A DNA stretch of 64,000 bases, taken from positions 62,001-126,000 of the forward strand of contig CAVSSS010000004.1 of the NCBI GenBank assembly GCA_963730555.1, given 5' to 3'. The notes under the pieces were generated by a model that was given only the letters and a program-made list of their open reading frames with translations, was not told where the DNA came from and searched no databases. Positions within the stretch are counted from its first letter, which is position 1, and each line of letters begins with the position of its first letter. The DNA is from Roseiarcus sp963730555 (GTDB taxonomy: Bacteria > Pseudomonadota > Alphaproteobacteria > Rhizobiales > Beijerinckiaceae). Below are positions 43,421 through 53,685 of this stretch, one piece after another. The position numbers and the translations under genes were made by a program.

Positions 43421-44425
43421 CTATTTCGCCGCGCGCAGCTTCGGCGGTTCGCTCGCCGCGGTTTGCGGCTTCAGCGCCTCCGCTGGAGGGGCTTCCGGTT
43501 CAGGAGGACGGGCGGGCGGGCCCGCCGAGAACCGGGCGATGAGCCACGAACGGAACAAGGCCACCGCCTCGTTGCTCAGATCCTCGGGATGGGTGGTGAG
43601 ATAATAGCCGTAGCCTTCGTCAAGCCAGAGGTCGAAGGGACGCACCAGCCGGCCGGCCTTGATCTCCTCATGGAACAGCAGCGGATCAAGCAAAGCCAGC
43701 CCGTCGCCGCTCATCGCGTATTGCGCCGCGAGTTGCTGGGTGTCGAACACGAGGCCGCGATCGACGGCGAGATCGGGACGCCCGATCGAGCGCACGAACA
43801 TCTCCCAGAAAAAGTGGCGCGCCCGGCCATCGATCTTGAGGTGCAGGAGGTCGCTGGCGGCGATAAGACGCCCCGGATCGGTGGCGTCGATCCCCTCTAG
43901 GATCTTCGGACTGCACAGAAGCGTCGAGCGCACCATCCATAGGAGGTCATGGATCGCATCGGTGACGCGGGGCTCGGAATAGACGATGGCGATGTCGATG
44001 TCGCCGTCCACGTCCGGCCCGGTCGTCGGCTTGGACACGATTTCGAGCGAGATGCCGGCGTTTTCAGCGCGGAAATCGCGCAGGATCGGAATGGCGAGCC
44101 GGTGAGCGAACGAGGTCGGCAGCGCGACCTTGAGCACCCGCTTCGGCCGCCCCTTCTCCTTGATCACTTCCCCGAGCGCCTGGTCGATCCGGTCGAAGGA
44201 CTTCGAGACGACGGGCAGTATGTGCCGCCCCGCCTCGGTGAGCACCAGCTGTTGGGGGCGTCGCTCGAACAGCGCCACGCCGAGAAAATTTTCGAGCACG
44301 ATCACGTGACGGCTGACCGCGCTCTGCGCTACCGTCAGGCTATTGGCGGCGGCGGTGAAGCTGAGATGTTGTCCGGCCGCTTCGAACGCTCTAAGCGCGT
44401 TGAGCGGCAGCCACTTGCGATCCAT
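43421..44425 (-). CDS. LysR-family regulator (GcvA-like)
   Basis: This 334-residue LysR-type regulator has an N-terminal winged helix (LNALRAFEAAGQHLSFTAAA, with SLTVAQSAVSRHV as the recognition helix) and a periplasmic-binding-like effector domain. The start MDRKWLPLNALRAFEAAGQ is typical of GcvA-type regulators. The C-terminus has an unusual proline/alanine-rich tail of about 30 residues. It stands 134 bases upstream of the MttB-like gene on the same strand and could control it. Confidence 0.92.
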   Translation of the reverse strand: MDRKWLPLNALRAFEAAGQHLSFTAAANSLTVAQSAVSRHVIVLENFLGVALFERRPQQLVLTEAGRHILPVVSKSFDRIDQALGEVIKEKGRPKRVLKVALPTSFAHRLAIPILRDFRAENAGISLEIVSKPTTGPDVDGDIDIAIVYSEPRVTDAIHDLLWMVRSTLLCSPKILEGIDATDPGRLIAASDLLHLKIDGRARHFFWEMFVRSIGRPDLAVDRGLVFDTQQLAAQYAMSGDGLALLDPLLFHEEIKAGRLVRPFDLWLDEGYGYYLTTHPEDLSNEAVALFRSWLIARFSAGPPARPPEPEAPPAEALKPQTAASEPPKLRAAK

Positions 44426-44682
44426 TCCTCCTCCACGCGCGGCGCATTCGTGTCATGCCTGCTGTTGTGAGCGCGTCAACATTGGGTTCATAGCCCATAC
44501 CGAACGGATGAGACAATACGGCTCGCGCTTAAATCCCAAGGTAGATTAAGGCGTTCCTTGATCGATTGGAGATCGTGGCGCTTCTCACGTAGGTGAGACG
44601 ATTGAGCAAGCGCGCTCGCTCTTCCCTCCTTGGCCCATCCGCACTAAGTAAAGGGCGATCTCTCCCCCACAATCCAAAGATC

Positions 44683-46264
<1,582 letters not shown>

Positions 46265-46370
46265 ACCTCCGATCGCTCTCCTTCCGTCTTTCGGCGTCCG
46301 CAGCCGCATTCGGCGAAACGAGAGTGAACACGACTTTGTGTATGAGGCGATTTGCCGAGTTCCGCAGAGA

Positions 46371-46389
46371 TTAGTGAATCATTCACCAA
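46371..46389. promoter_or_regulatory. GTGAAT-C-ATTCAC dyad
   Basis: TTAGTGAATCATTCACCAA is a nine-plus-nine dyad with one mismatch, about 110 bases upstream of the sulfotransferase frame, in the prfC-sulfotransferase gap. It could be a repressor or activator site. No matching regulator is evident. Confidence 0.3.
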
Positions 46390-46482
46390 TTCGTTATCAG
46401 ATCAACCGCTTCATCCGTCGCGGAACTCGAAGTCATAACGGTAGTTTGCTGACGGATTCAGCGGCGCTGAGACGCGGCTTCC

Positions 46483-47847
46483 TTGGCAGGGACTGGCGCT
46501 TTGCCCGCCCAGGGAGTTGCGTGCTTGTTCGTTAGCGTCGGTCATCGAACCTTCGACGCCGAATGTTTGGACACGACCGTAGTGGTTGTGCTCGGCATGC
46601 ATCGCAGCGGGACATCGAGCGCCGCCGGAACGCTCGTTCGCCTCGGCGGCGCCGCGCCTAAGCATTTGATGGCGCCGAACGTCGACAACGAGAAAGGATA
46701 TTGCGAATCTCCCCTCCTCAAGGACCTGAACGACGCCGTTCTCGCTGCCGGCGGAAGCAATTGGAAAGATTGGCGCAAATTCGACCTCGACACGATTGGC
46801 GCTTTGGAGGCCAACGCTTTGCGCGCACGCGCAAAGGCAACTTTGGCGGGAGAATTCGGGGACGCCGGACTGGCGGTCATGAAGGACCCGCGCATGTGCC
46901 GGCTCATGCCTTTCTGGCGTCCGGTGTTCGACGACGTCAAATGGTCAGTCCGAGCGCTTCTGCCGATCAGATCGCCGCTCGAAGTCGGATGGTCCCTCGG
47001 ACGCCGTGACGGACTCAGTCCCGCATACGCGTGTCTGCTCTGGTTGCGCCACGTTCTGGACGCCGAGGCCGAAACCCGAGGCATGGCCCGCGCCATCCTG
47101 GACTGGCCTCAATTTCTGGGCGACAGCCGCAAAGAGCTCGCCCGAGCCAACGAACAACTGGGTGTGACCTGGCCGTACTGGGGTGAAAGCGCCTTTGCCG
47201 ACATCGATCGATTCGTATCCACCGATCTGTGGCACGAGCGCGCGAGCGAGGCGGATCTTGGGGCGCATGCGGCCGTCAATGATTTGGTGCGGCGAACTTA
47301 CGCGGCAATGCTGAACCTTGTCCGAGACCCGGGAGACAGCCGCGTCCTGAGAACGCTTGACGATCTTCGCGCGGGTTTTGAGACAGCCTCGGCGATTTTT
47401 GACTGTCCAATGCGTGAGGCGAAGGACGAGGTGCGCGAGGTCCGGTCACAAGCCTCTGCAGAGATTGCCCGTGTCCAAGCCGTCGCTGCATGCGCCGCCG
47501 ATCGGAGCCGCGACCCAACCAGACCAATATCTCGTTTCTTTTGGAAACCACGCTCCAAGCACGCCGCAGCGCTATTGGAGGTCGCCAAGCATCTCGAGGC
47601 TATTCGCAAGTCGCTGTTTTTCAATTCGGCGTACTACCTTGAAACCAACCCGGACGTTCGCGCAGCCGGAATGGACCCAGCGTTCCACTACCTCGTTCAC
47701 GGAGGCCGGGAAGGCCGAGATCCTGGGCCATTTTTCTCGAGCAGAGCTTATCTCGCCCGATACCCCGATGTCGCCGAAGCCGACGTCAACGCCCTCTTGC
47801 ATTACGAAACGCTAGGACGCGGAGAAAACAGGCTCGTCGCGGTCTAG
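46483..47847 (+). CDS. Sulfotransferase-family protein with C-terminal NPDV-type repeat
   Basis: The PAPS 5'-phosphate loop VVVLGMHRSGTSSAAGTLVRL is the hallmark of sulfotransferases, and LAVMKDPRMCRLMPFW is the 3'-phosphate region. After about residue 340 the protein continues with two partial repeats of the YYLETNPDVRAAGMDPAFHY and FFSSRAYLARYPDV kind. These repeats usually decorate glycosyltransferases. The start is uncertain: TTG at 46,483 gives 454 residues; a GTG at 46,582 is also possible. It probably sulfates a polysaccharide or glycan at the envelope (inference). Confidence 0.75.
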   Translation: MAGTGALPAQGVACLFVSVGHRTFDAECLDTTVVVVLGMHRSGTSSAAGTLVRLGGAAPKHLMAPNVDNEKGYCESPLLKDLNDAVLAAGGSNWKDWRKFDLDTIGALEANALRARAKATLAGEFGDAGLAVMKDPRMCRLMPFWRPVFDDVKWSVRALLPIRSPLEVGWSLGRRDGLSPAYACLLWLRHVLDAEAETRGMARAILDWPQFLGDSRKELARANEQLGVTWPYWGESAFADIDRFVSTDLWHERASEADLGAHAAVNDLVRRTYAAMLNLVRDPGDSRVLRTLDDLRAGFETASAIFDCPMREAKDEVREVRSQASAEIARVQAVAACAADRSRDPTRPISRFFWKPRSKHAAALLEVAKHLEAIRKSLFFNSAYYLETNPDVRAAGMDPAFHYLVHGGREGRDPGPFFSSRAYLARYPDVAEADVNALLHYETLGRGENRLVAV

Positions 47848-47968
47848 CGGCCCCCGATCTGATCGATTCTCGCGGAAGTGGCTGCGTCGATATCGTTGAC
47901 AAGGATGACCGACGCTACATTGTCGCCCCTTGAAGGCCCCCGGCGCGGCGTAGGCTTTCATCGACACC

Positions 47969-47992
47969 CTTATGCCTTATGCCTTATGCCTT
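47969..47992. repeat. Short tandem repeat of CCTTATG
   Basis: Three full copies plus a partial copy of a seven-base unit (CTTATGC) lie in the 341-base gap between the sulfotransferase and the first hdeA-like gene. The gap (47,848-48,188) otherwise shows no gene. This array could vary in length by slippage. Confidence 0.55.
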
Positions 47993-48188
47993 CCGCCCCT
48001 CTGGCTTGCGGCCGGACGATTGCTCGTACAGACATAACAGCGGTGGAAACGAGCAATAATCTGAAAGGGGCGGCTTGACCCGTAGTCTGTTCCGGTTCAG
48101 GGAGGCTCGTGAACAGCGTGAACTCGTGGCGCGCTTTTGTGTCGGCGCGAAAAGTGTGCACGCGGCGCGCTCGGCTGGGAGGGAGAGC

Positions 48189-48548
48189 ATGAAGTTACTT
48201 TTGTCGATTTGTACGATGGCGCTGCTTGGCGCCAGCGCGGCGCAGGCTCAGGTCGAGCTCAACACCTATGCGGACTCCAAGGGCAATCTCGATGTTCAGA
48301 AGCTGACCTGCGCGCAGCTCGCCAACACTTTCCAGGAAGACGCTGACTTCATGACCGTCTGGTACAGCGGCTGGTACAATGGCCTCGCGGGCTACAGCAA
48401 ACTGAAGGTCGACCGCGCCAAGGAGTTGGAGCATCGGGTCATCGTCTATTGCAAGGCTAATCCGAAGACCAAGGTCATCACGGCGATGGACATCAACATC
48501 AAACAGATGCGCAAGGAACAGGGCATCAAGGTCAACGACGAGAAATAG
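48189..48548 (+). CDS. HdeA/HdeB-like periplasmic protein, paralogue 1
   Basis: The protein has 119 residues with a signal peptide (LLLSICTMALLGASAAQA) and two cysteines, in KLTCAQLANTFQEDADF and VIVYCKANPKTKV, positioned as in HdeA acid-stress chaperones. I start at the ATG at 48189 (MKLLLSIC); the frame upstream does not look coding. A closely related paralogue follows 80 bases downstream. In E. coli such proteins protect periplasmic proteins at low pH; the role here is inferred from family. Confidence 0.85.
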   Translation: MKLLLSICTMALLGASAAQAQVELNTYADSKGNLDVQKLTCAQLANTFQEDADFMTVWYSGWYNGLAGYSKLKVDRAKELEHRVIVYCKANPKTKVITAMDINIKQMRKEQGIKVNDEK

Positions 48549-48628
48549 CCGAAGCTTCGCGCGCTCGCTGCTCTGCGGACGGCCAAAGGCGCCCCGTTGA
48601 ACTCCTGAAATCGGAAAGAGAGAAGACA

Positions 48629-49012
48629 ATGGTCGCCTCAAGCATAAGGCTGTCAGCAAGGCTCGGTCGGATCGATTTGCGTGTTGCGCTCATCGCCGCG
48701 GCGGCGCTGGCCGCATCCGTTTCGGCGTCGCACGCCCAAGTCGAACTCAAGACCTACATGGACGATAAAGGCTATCTCAATGTGCGCGGGCTGACCTGTG
48801 CGCAGCTCGCCAGCACGTTCCAGGAGGACGCCGACTTTCTCGGCGCCTGGTACAGCGGCTGGTGGAACGGCCACATGAAGCGGCACGTCGTCAACATCCC
48901 GCGCGCAAAACAAGGCATCCACGAAGTCATCGTCTATTGCAAAGCCAACCCGGACGCCAAGGTGGTCGACGCCGTCGACGCCTATGTGAAGAAGGTGCAG
49001 GCCGGCCAATAA
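48629..49012 (+). CDS. HdeA/HdeB-like periplasmic protein, paralogue 2
   Basis: This 127-residue paralogue of the preceding gene has a longer leader (MVASSIRLSARLGRIDLRVA...) and the same cysteine pair in LTCAQLASTFQEDADFL and VIVYCKANPDAKV. The central WYSGWWNGH matches WYSGWYNGL in paralogue 1. The ATG at 48629 has AAAGAGAGAAG upstream. The pair probably arose by tandem duplication and may be co-transcribed, or controlled separately from the 80-base gap. Confidence 0.85.
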   Translation: MVASSIRLSARLGRIDLRVALIAAAALAASVSASHAQVELKTYMDDKGYLNVRGLTCAQLASTFQEDADFLGAWYSGWWNGHMKRHVVNIPRAKQGIHEVIVYCKANPDAKVVDAVDAYVKKVQAGQ

Positions 49013-49104
49013 CCGGGCGTCCGGAGCAATCGCTACTTCAGTCGAAGCGCGCTCGGGATTGCGAGCCAAGCTAACCAATCAGGAGCCGTGGGCGCCTTCG
49101 GCTC

Positions 49105-49140
49105 CTGGATCGCCGCGTCGCCTCGCTCCTCGCGATGACG
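49105..49140. repeat. Dispersed palindromic repeat, copy 2 (single arm)
   Basis: A TGGATCGCCGCGTCGCCTCG block ending CTCGCGATGACG matches the right arm of the repeat at 31,311-31,402 and 62,192-62,294. The left arm is missing here. It lies between the second hdeA-like gene and the M3 peptidase. Confidence 0.6.
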
Positions 49141-49236
49141 CTCCATCTGGATGCACCATTACTCTAGCGGTCGATTGAGCGGAACGCCTGAGCCCTCGGC
49201 TTGCGCATCGCGCCTCAACCTCCTAGCTCATGGGGC

Positions 49237-51315
49237 ATGAGCCGCGACCCCCTAGTAACCAGTTCCCAGACAGACACGAACCCGCTTCTTGAGCCCTGGA
49301 CGGGGCCGTTCGAGGCGCCGCCGTTCGACCGCTTCGAGCCTCGCCAGTTCCGGCCGGCCTTCGATGCGGCGCTAAGCCAAGCGCGCGCGGAGATCGACGC
49401 CGTCGCCGCCGATCCGGCGGCGCCGACTTTCGCCAATACGATCGAGGCGCTTGAGCGCAGCAGCCGCAGCCTGGACAAAGTGGGAAACGTTTTCTTCAAC
49501 CTGACCGGCGCCCATACGAATGACGAACTGCAAGCGATCGAGCGCGAGATCGCGCCGGTCCTCGCGCGCCACCGCAGTGAGACCTATCTGAACGCGGCTT
49601 TGTTCAAGCGCATCGACGTGCTCAAGGCGGACGCCGGCAAGCTCGGGCTGTCGGCCGAACAGGCGCGTGTGCTCGACCGCTATCATCTCGATTTCACCCG
49701 CTCTGGCGCGGGCGCCGACCCGCAAGCCAAAGCGCGACTGGCGGCGATCGCGGAGCGGCTGGCGACGCTCGCCGCCCAGTTCGGGCAGAATGTGCTGAAG
49801 GACGAGAAAGACTGGCTCATGCTGCTCGATGAGCGCGACCTTGAAGGTCTGCCAGACTTTTTCATCGCAAGCGCCGCCCGCATCGCCGCCGATCGGGGCC
49901 ATCCCGGCAAATATGCCGTGACTCTGTCGCGATCCAGCGTCGAGCCGTTCCTGCAATTCTCGGCGAGGCGCGAATTGCGCGAGACCGCCTTCCGCGGCTG
50001 GGCGGCGCGGGGCGAGAACGGCGGCGCGACCGACAATCGCGCCATCGCCGCCGAAATGGTGCGGTTGAGAGCCGAGCGCGCGCGTCTCCTGGGCTACGAG
50101 ACTTACGCCCACTACCGCCTCGCCGACACGATGGCGAAAACGCCGGAGGCGGCGCTCGATCTCCTGGAGTTGGTGTGGATGCCGGGCGTCGCCAGCGCGC
50201 GAAAGGACGAAGAAGCGCTGCAGGCGGTCGCCGCCGGCGAAGGCGGAAATTTCAAACTTGCGCCATGGGACTGGCGCTATCTCGCCGAGAAGCGACGCAA
50301 GGCCGAGTTCGACTTCGACGAGAGCGAGCTCAAGCCTTATTTGCAGCTCGACCGCATCATCGAGGCCGCCTTCTACGCGGCGCACCGGCTGTTCGGCGTG
50401 ACCTTCACCGAGCGCTTCGACCTCAAGCTTTATCATACCGACGTTCGTGCATGGGACGTAACGGGCGGCGACGGCGCGCCGAAAGCGCTTTTTTTGGGCG
50501 ATTATTTCGCGAGGCCGTCAAAGCGCAGCGGCGCATGGATGAGCAGTTTCCGCGGCCAGCGGAAGCTCGATCGCGCGCAATTGCCGATCGTGGTCAATGT
50601 CATGAATTTCGCCAAGGGCGCCGAGGGCGAGCCTAGCCTCTTGAGCGTCGACGAATCGCGGACGCTCTTTCATGAATTCGGCCACGCTCTGCACGGCATG
50701 CTGTCGGACGTCACCTATCCGCGCATTTCCGGAACCCATGTTGCTGGCGACTTCGTCGAGTTTCCCTCGCAGCTCTATGAGCATTGGATCAAGGAGCCGG
50801 AGATGCTGCGCCGCTTCGCGCTCCACTATAAGACCTGCGAACCGATGCCGGAAGCGCTCATGGATAAGCTTCTCACCGCGCGCCGGTTCAATCAGGGCTG
50901 GGCGACGGTTGAATACACCGCCTCGGCCCTCGTCGACCTGAAGCTGCATCTTGATCCATCGCCCGATCAGATCGATATCGTCGCCTTCGAGCGCAAGGAA
51001 CTCGAGCGGATCGGCATGCCCGATGCGATCGGCGTGCGTCACAGAACGCCGCATTTCCAGCACATTTTCTCAGGCGGCTATTCGGCCGCCTATTACAGCT
51101 ATTTGTGGTCGGAGGTTCTCGACGCCGACGGCTTCGGGGCTTTCGAGGAGAGCGGCGACATATTCGATCCCAATATCGCCAAACGGCTCAATGACTTCGT
51201 TTATTCGGCCGGAGGAAGCCGCGACTATGACGAGGCCTATCGAGCCTTTCGCGGCCGCGCGCCCTCGCCGGAGGCGTTGTTTCGCAAGCGGGGCCTCGAG
51301 CTTGGGGAGGGATAA
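49237..51315 (+). CDS. dcp: M3-family metallopeptidase (peptidyl-dipeptidase Dcp type)
   Basis: This is a zinc peptidase of the thimet-oligopeptidase/Dcp group. The active site is FHEFGHALHGMLSDVTYPR (HEFGH), with the downstream glutamate in DFVEFPSQLYEHW. The C-terminal substrate region HFQHIFSGGYSAAYYSYLWS is typical of Dcp and oligopeptidase A. I prefer the ATG at 49237 (MSRDPLVTSSQTD), giving 692 residues; a TTG at 49201 is also open. It degrades peptides in the cytoplasm. It stands alone, transcribed toward the catabolic island. Confidence 0.93.
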   Translation: MSRDPLVTSSQTDTNPLLEPWTGPFEAPPFDRFEPRQFRPAFDAALSQARAEIDAVAADPAAPTFANTIEALERSSRSLDKVGNVFFNLTGAHTNDELQAIEREIAPVLARHRSETYLNAALFKRIDVLKADAGKLGLSAEQARVLDRYHLDFTRSGAGADPQAKARLAAIAERLATLAAQFGQNVLKDEKDWLMLLDERDLEGLPDFFIASAARIAADRGHPGKYAVTLSRSSVEPFLQFSARRELRETAFRGWAARGENGGATDNRAIAAEMVRLRAERARLLGYETYAHYRLADTMAKTPEAALDLLELVWMPGVASARKDEEALQAVAAGEGGNFKLAPWDWRYLAEKRRKAEFDFDESELKPYLQLDRIIEAAFYAAHRLFGVTFTERFDLKLYHTDVRAWDVTGGDGAPKALFLGDYFARPSKRSGAWMSSFRGQRKLDRAQLPIVVNVMNFAKGAEGEPSLLSVDESRTLFHEFGHALHGMLSDVTYPRISGTHVAGDFVEFPSQLYEHWIKEPEMLRRFALHYKTCEPMPEALMDKLLTARRFNQGWATVEYTASALVDLKLHLDPSPDQIDIVAFERKELERIGMPDAIGVRHRTPHFQHIFSGGYSAAYYSYLWSEVLDADGFGAFEESGDIFDPNIAKRLNDFVYSAGGSRDYDEAYRAFRGRAPSPEALFRKRGLELGEG

Positions 51316-51350
51316 GCCTTAGGCTAGGCCGCGCGGCGAGTCGCCGGTCG

Positions 51351-51899
51351 CTATTGCAAGTTCGCGTGGCGGCCAAACATCATCTTGTGCGGATCGGGGA
51401 CGGCCTGCATCAGTTCGAGGACGATCGCATCGAGGAGAATGAGGCTCGTCTGCTCAAACAGGCTCCCGCCGAATTGCCGCGTCGCCTCAATGGGAACTTG
51501 AAGGACGAAGTGGGCGAGTTTCGCAAGCGCGCTGTCCCGTTCCCGAGTGATCAAGGCGATCGCGGCCCCCTCGTCTTTTGCTATGCGAGCGAAGTGGATG
51601 GTGACCGGGGTATTGCCCGAGCCGGACACGAGAAGGAGCCCGTCACCCGCCCGGATCGAGGGAGCGGTCGCTTCGCCGACAAAATGCGCAGGGCGATTGA
51701 TATGCATGAACCGCATCGCGGCCATTTCCGCCACAAGGCCGGAACGTCCCTGGCCGGAGAAGAACCAGCGCCGCTGCTCATCCCTGAACACTTCGACGAA
51801 GCGCTGGAACGCTCGAGTGTCCACGCGCTCGAGCGTCTCCCTTATCTCGCGTCCGACGGCCAGCCACGCCCCGGATTGCGCAATCGGTCCTTGATCCAT
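51351..51899 (-). CDS. hxlB: 6-phospho-3-hexuloisomerase homologue (SIS domain)
   Basis: This 182-residue SIS-domain isomerase resembles PHI, which interconverts D-arabino-3-hexulose-6-phosphate and fructose-6-phosphate. The sugar-phosphate motifs are WFFSGQGRSGLVAEMAAMRF and LVSGSGNTPVTIHFARIA, with AIALITRERDS following. The conserved PHI tail DAIVLELMQ is visible. The start (ATG at 51,899) overlaps the end of hxlA by 58 bases, so the two are coupled. Its presence beside a sugar importer suggests a role other than, or in addition to, formaldehyde fixation. Confidence 0.85.
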   Translation of the reverse strand: MDQGPIAQSGAWLAVGREIRETLERVDTRAFQRFVEVFRDEQRRWFFSGQGRSGLVAEMAAMRFMHINRPAHFVGEATAPSIRAGDGLLLVSGSGNTPVTIHFARIAKDEGAAIALITRERDSALAKLAHFVLQVPIEATRQFGGSLFEQTSLILLDAIVLELMQAVPDPHKMMFGRHANLQ

Positions 51900-52522
51900 G
51901 TGGCAACCCTTCTGGGATCATCCGCGCCGGTGATGGCGGCCCCGACGATCACAATCTCCGGTTCGGCCTCGAGCACGGCGTCAAGGGTCTCCGGCCCCAG
52001 TCCGCCAGCGAGCGCGACGCGGAATCCTCGACGGCGTATCTCCGAAACGGCTTCGATATGGGCGCTTGATCGGTCGCCAACGGCTCGGGCGTCGGTCGGA
52101 GCATGAACGCCGACATAGGCGAAGCTCTCCGGAAAGGTCGCGCCCGCGGGCAAAAGCTCGGCCTTTCCGGACTCGGTGATAGTGTCGACGACGACGAACG
52201 CCCCGAAGCGCGCCGCGACCGTTCCGACCGCGGCGTGAGTGGCGCGCGAGGTCGAGGACAGAACCGTCATGAGCCGCGCCCCTGCCACAAACACCATCTC
52301 AGCTTCAAGGTCTCCAGCGTCCACGGTCTTGGTGTCAGCGAGAAGCGGCGTGTCCGGACAAAGCTCGCGCGCCGTTGCGATCGCGCCGATGCCAAAGCGT
52401 TTGAGAAGCGGAGTTCCGATCTCAATGATGTCGGCAATTCCTCGCACTTGCGCGATGACGCCGAGGCTCTCCGCCTTGTCGATCGCAACCTGCAGCAACA
52501 ACGGACGCTTTCTCCCGGACAA
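51842..52522 (-). CDS. hxlA: 3-hexulose-6-phosphate synthase homologue
   Basis: This 226-residue TIM-barrel protein of the OMP-decarboxylase superfamily resembles HPS, which adds formaldehyde to ribulose-5-phosphate (or does the reverse). The active-site motif LADTKTVDAG keeps Asp 63, Lys 65 and Asp 68. The first strand LQVAIDKAE (Asp 15), EIGTPLL (Glu 34), and VALAGGLGPET and VIVGAAITGADDP at the phosphate site are present. The LMTVLSSTSRAT segment differs from classical HPS, so a related aldolase or decarboxylase specificity (such as 3-keto-gulonate-6-phosphate decarboxylase) cannot be excluded. The overlap with hxlB implies joint translation. Confidence 0.82.
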   Translation of the reverse strand: MSGRKRPLLLQVAIDKAESLGVIAQVRGIADIIEIGTPLLKRFGIGAIATARELCPDTPLLADTKTVDAGDLEAEMVFVAGARLMTVLSSTSRATHAAVGTVAARFGAFVVVDTITESGKAELLPAGATFPESFAYVGVHAPTDARAVGDRSSAHIEAVSEIRRRGFRVALAGGLGPETLDAVLEAEPEIVIVGAAITGADDPRRVATWIKDRLRNPGRGWPSDAR

Positions 52523-52589
52523 AACAATTTATGACGCTCTGAGGCAGACTTAGAAGCTCAGCCACTTTGTTGCAACGAGTATGGCACGC

Positions 52590-53540
52590 CTATCTCGCTG
52601 ATCTGGCTAACGTTTCACAAAACCTCTTGAATTCGCTCGCGGACGCGTAGGCTTTCTGGGTGCCGCGCCGAGTGACCGAGTCCGCGGCATAGAGCGCGGC
52701 TTGTTTCAAAGCCGCTTCCAGAGGGACGTCATCGGCAAAGAAGCGCGCGAAACTGCCGACGAAGGCGTCGCCGGCGCCCGTTGTGTCGACTGCCTTCACC
52801 GGGACCGGCTCAATTTTTTTTGCATTGGTTGGCGTTGTGAGAAGCGCGCCGCGCGAGCCGAGCGTCACGATGACGGTCCCAAAACCTTTGTCGAGCAGGC
52901 TTCGCGCGGCGGTCACGATGCTCAATTCCGTGTCGACCGGCATGCCGGTCAGGATCGCAAGCTCGGTTTCGTTGGGGATGAAAAACGTCACATCGCGGAT
53001 TCGATCGACGTCGAGCGCCGCCGTCGCCGGAGCCGGATTAAGCACTGTCTTTACGCCGTGGCGCTTGCCGAAGGCAATGGCCGCGTAGACGGTTTCGAGA
53101 GGAACCTCGAGCTGCATCAGGATGAGATCGCAAGTCTTCAGAACGTCCGCGGCCCGATCGATGTCGCCGGGCGAAAGATCGGCGTTCGCTCCCTTTACGA
53201 TCAGAATCGAGTTCTCGCCGTTCGGCTCGACCATGATCGGGGCGACCCCGCTCGGCTTTCCCTTGACGCGCCGGACATGGCTCGTGTCGATCCCAAGCGC
53301 CTCGAGATTGCGAATGGTGGCGTCGGCGAACATGTCGTCGCCGACGGCCGAGACCATCACCACCGATGCGCCCAGCTTGGCGGCGGCCACGGCCTGATTG
53401 GCTCCCTTGCCGCCGTGTCCCATTTCGAAGCTCGGCGCCTCGACGGTTTCGCCCTTGACCGGCATCCGATCGACGTAGGTGACGAGGTCCACCATATTGC
53501 TGCCGACGACCGCGATGCGCGGCCTCTGCCCCTCGCTCAT
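52590..53540 (-). CDS. Ribokinase-family (PfkB) sugar kinase
   Basis: This PfkB kinase has the ribokinase N-terminal signature SNMVDLVTYVDRMPVKGETV and the GHGGKGANQAVAAAKLGA motif. The C-terminal active site is VDTTGAGDAFVGSFARFF, with the catalytic Asp in GAGD. I start at the ATG at 53540 (MSEGQRPRIAVVG) behind a GGGAGGGG site, giving 316 residues. It resembles ribokinase more than fructokinase, but exact sugar specificity is not predictable. It is transcribed with hxlA and hxlB (67 bases apart) and divergently from the ABC transporter genes, with about 145 bases between. Confidence 0.9.
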   Translation of the reverse strand: MSEGQRPRIAVVGSNMVDLVTYVDRMPVKGETVEAPSFEMGHGGKGANQAVAAAKLGASVVMVSAVGDDMFADATIRNLEALGIDTSHVRRVKGKPSGVAPIMVEPNGENSILIVKGANADLSPGDIDRAADVLKTCDLILMQLEVPLETVYAAIAFGKRHGVKTVLNPAPATAALDVDRIRDVTFFIPNETELAILTGMPVDTELSIVTAARSLLDKGFGTVIVTLGSRGALLTTPTNAKKIEPVPVKAVDTTGAGDAFVGSFARFFADDVPLEAALKQAALYAADSVTRRGTQKAYASASEFKRFCETLARSAR

Positions 53541-53685
53541 TTCCCCTCCCTTTCGACGTTTGAGTTTGCTGACCAACGCGCCCTCGCGGTTTGCTCTACC
53601 TTCTCGTCACCGGGCTCGACGCCAATTCGCCGATAAACTACGCTCGCCTGACATCACATCGGAAATCGCGTTAGGAGACAGAAGA

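Noticed and set aside
51351..52522. Calling the organism a classical RuMP-pathway methylotroph
   Set aside because: HPS/PHI homologues alone beside a sugar transporter do not prove formaldehyde assimilation by that pathway.
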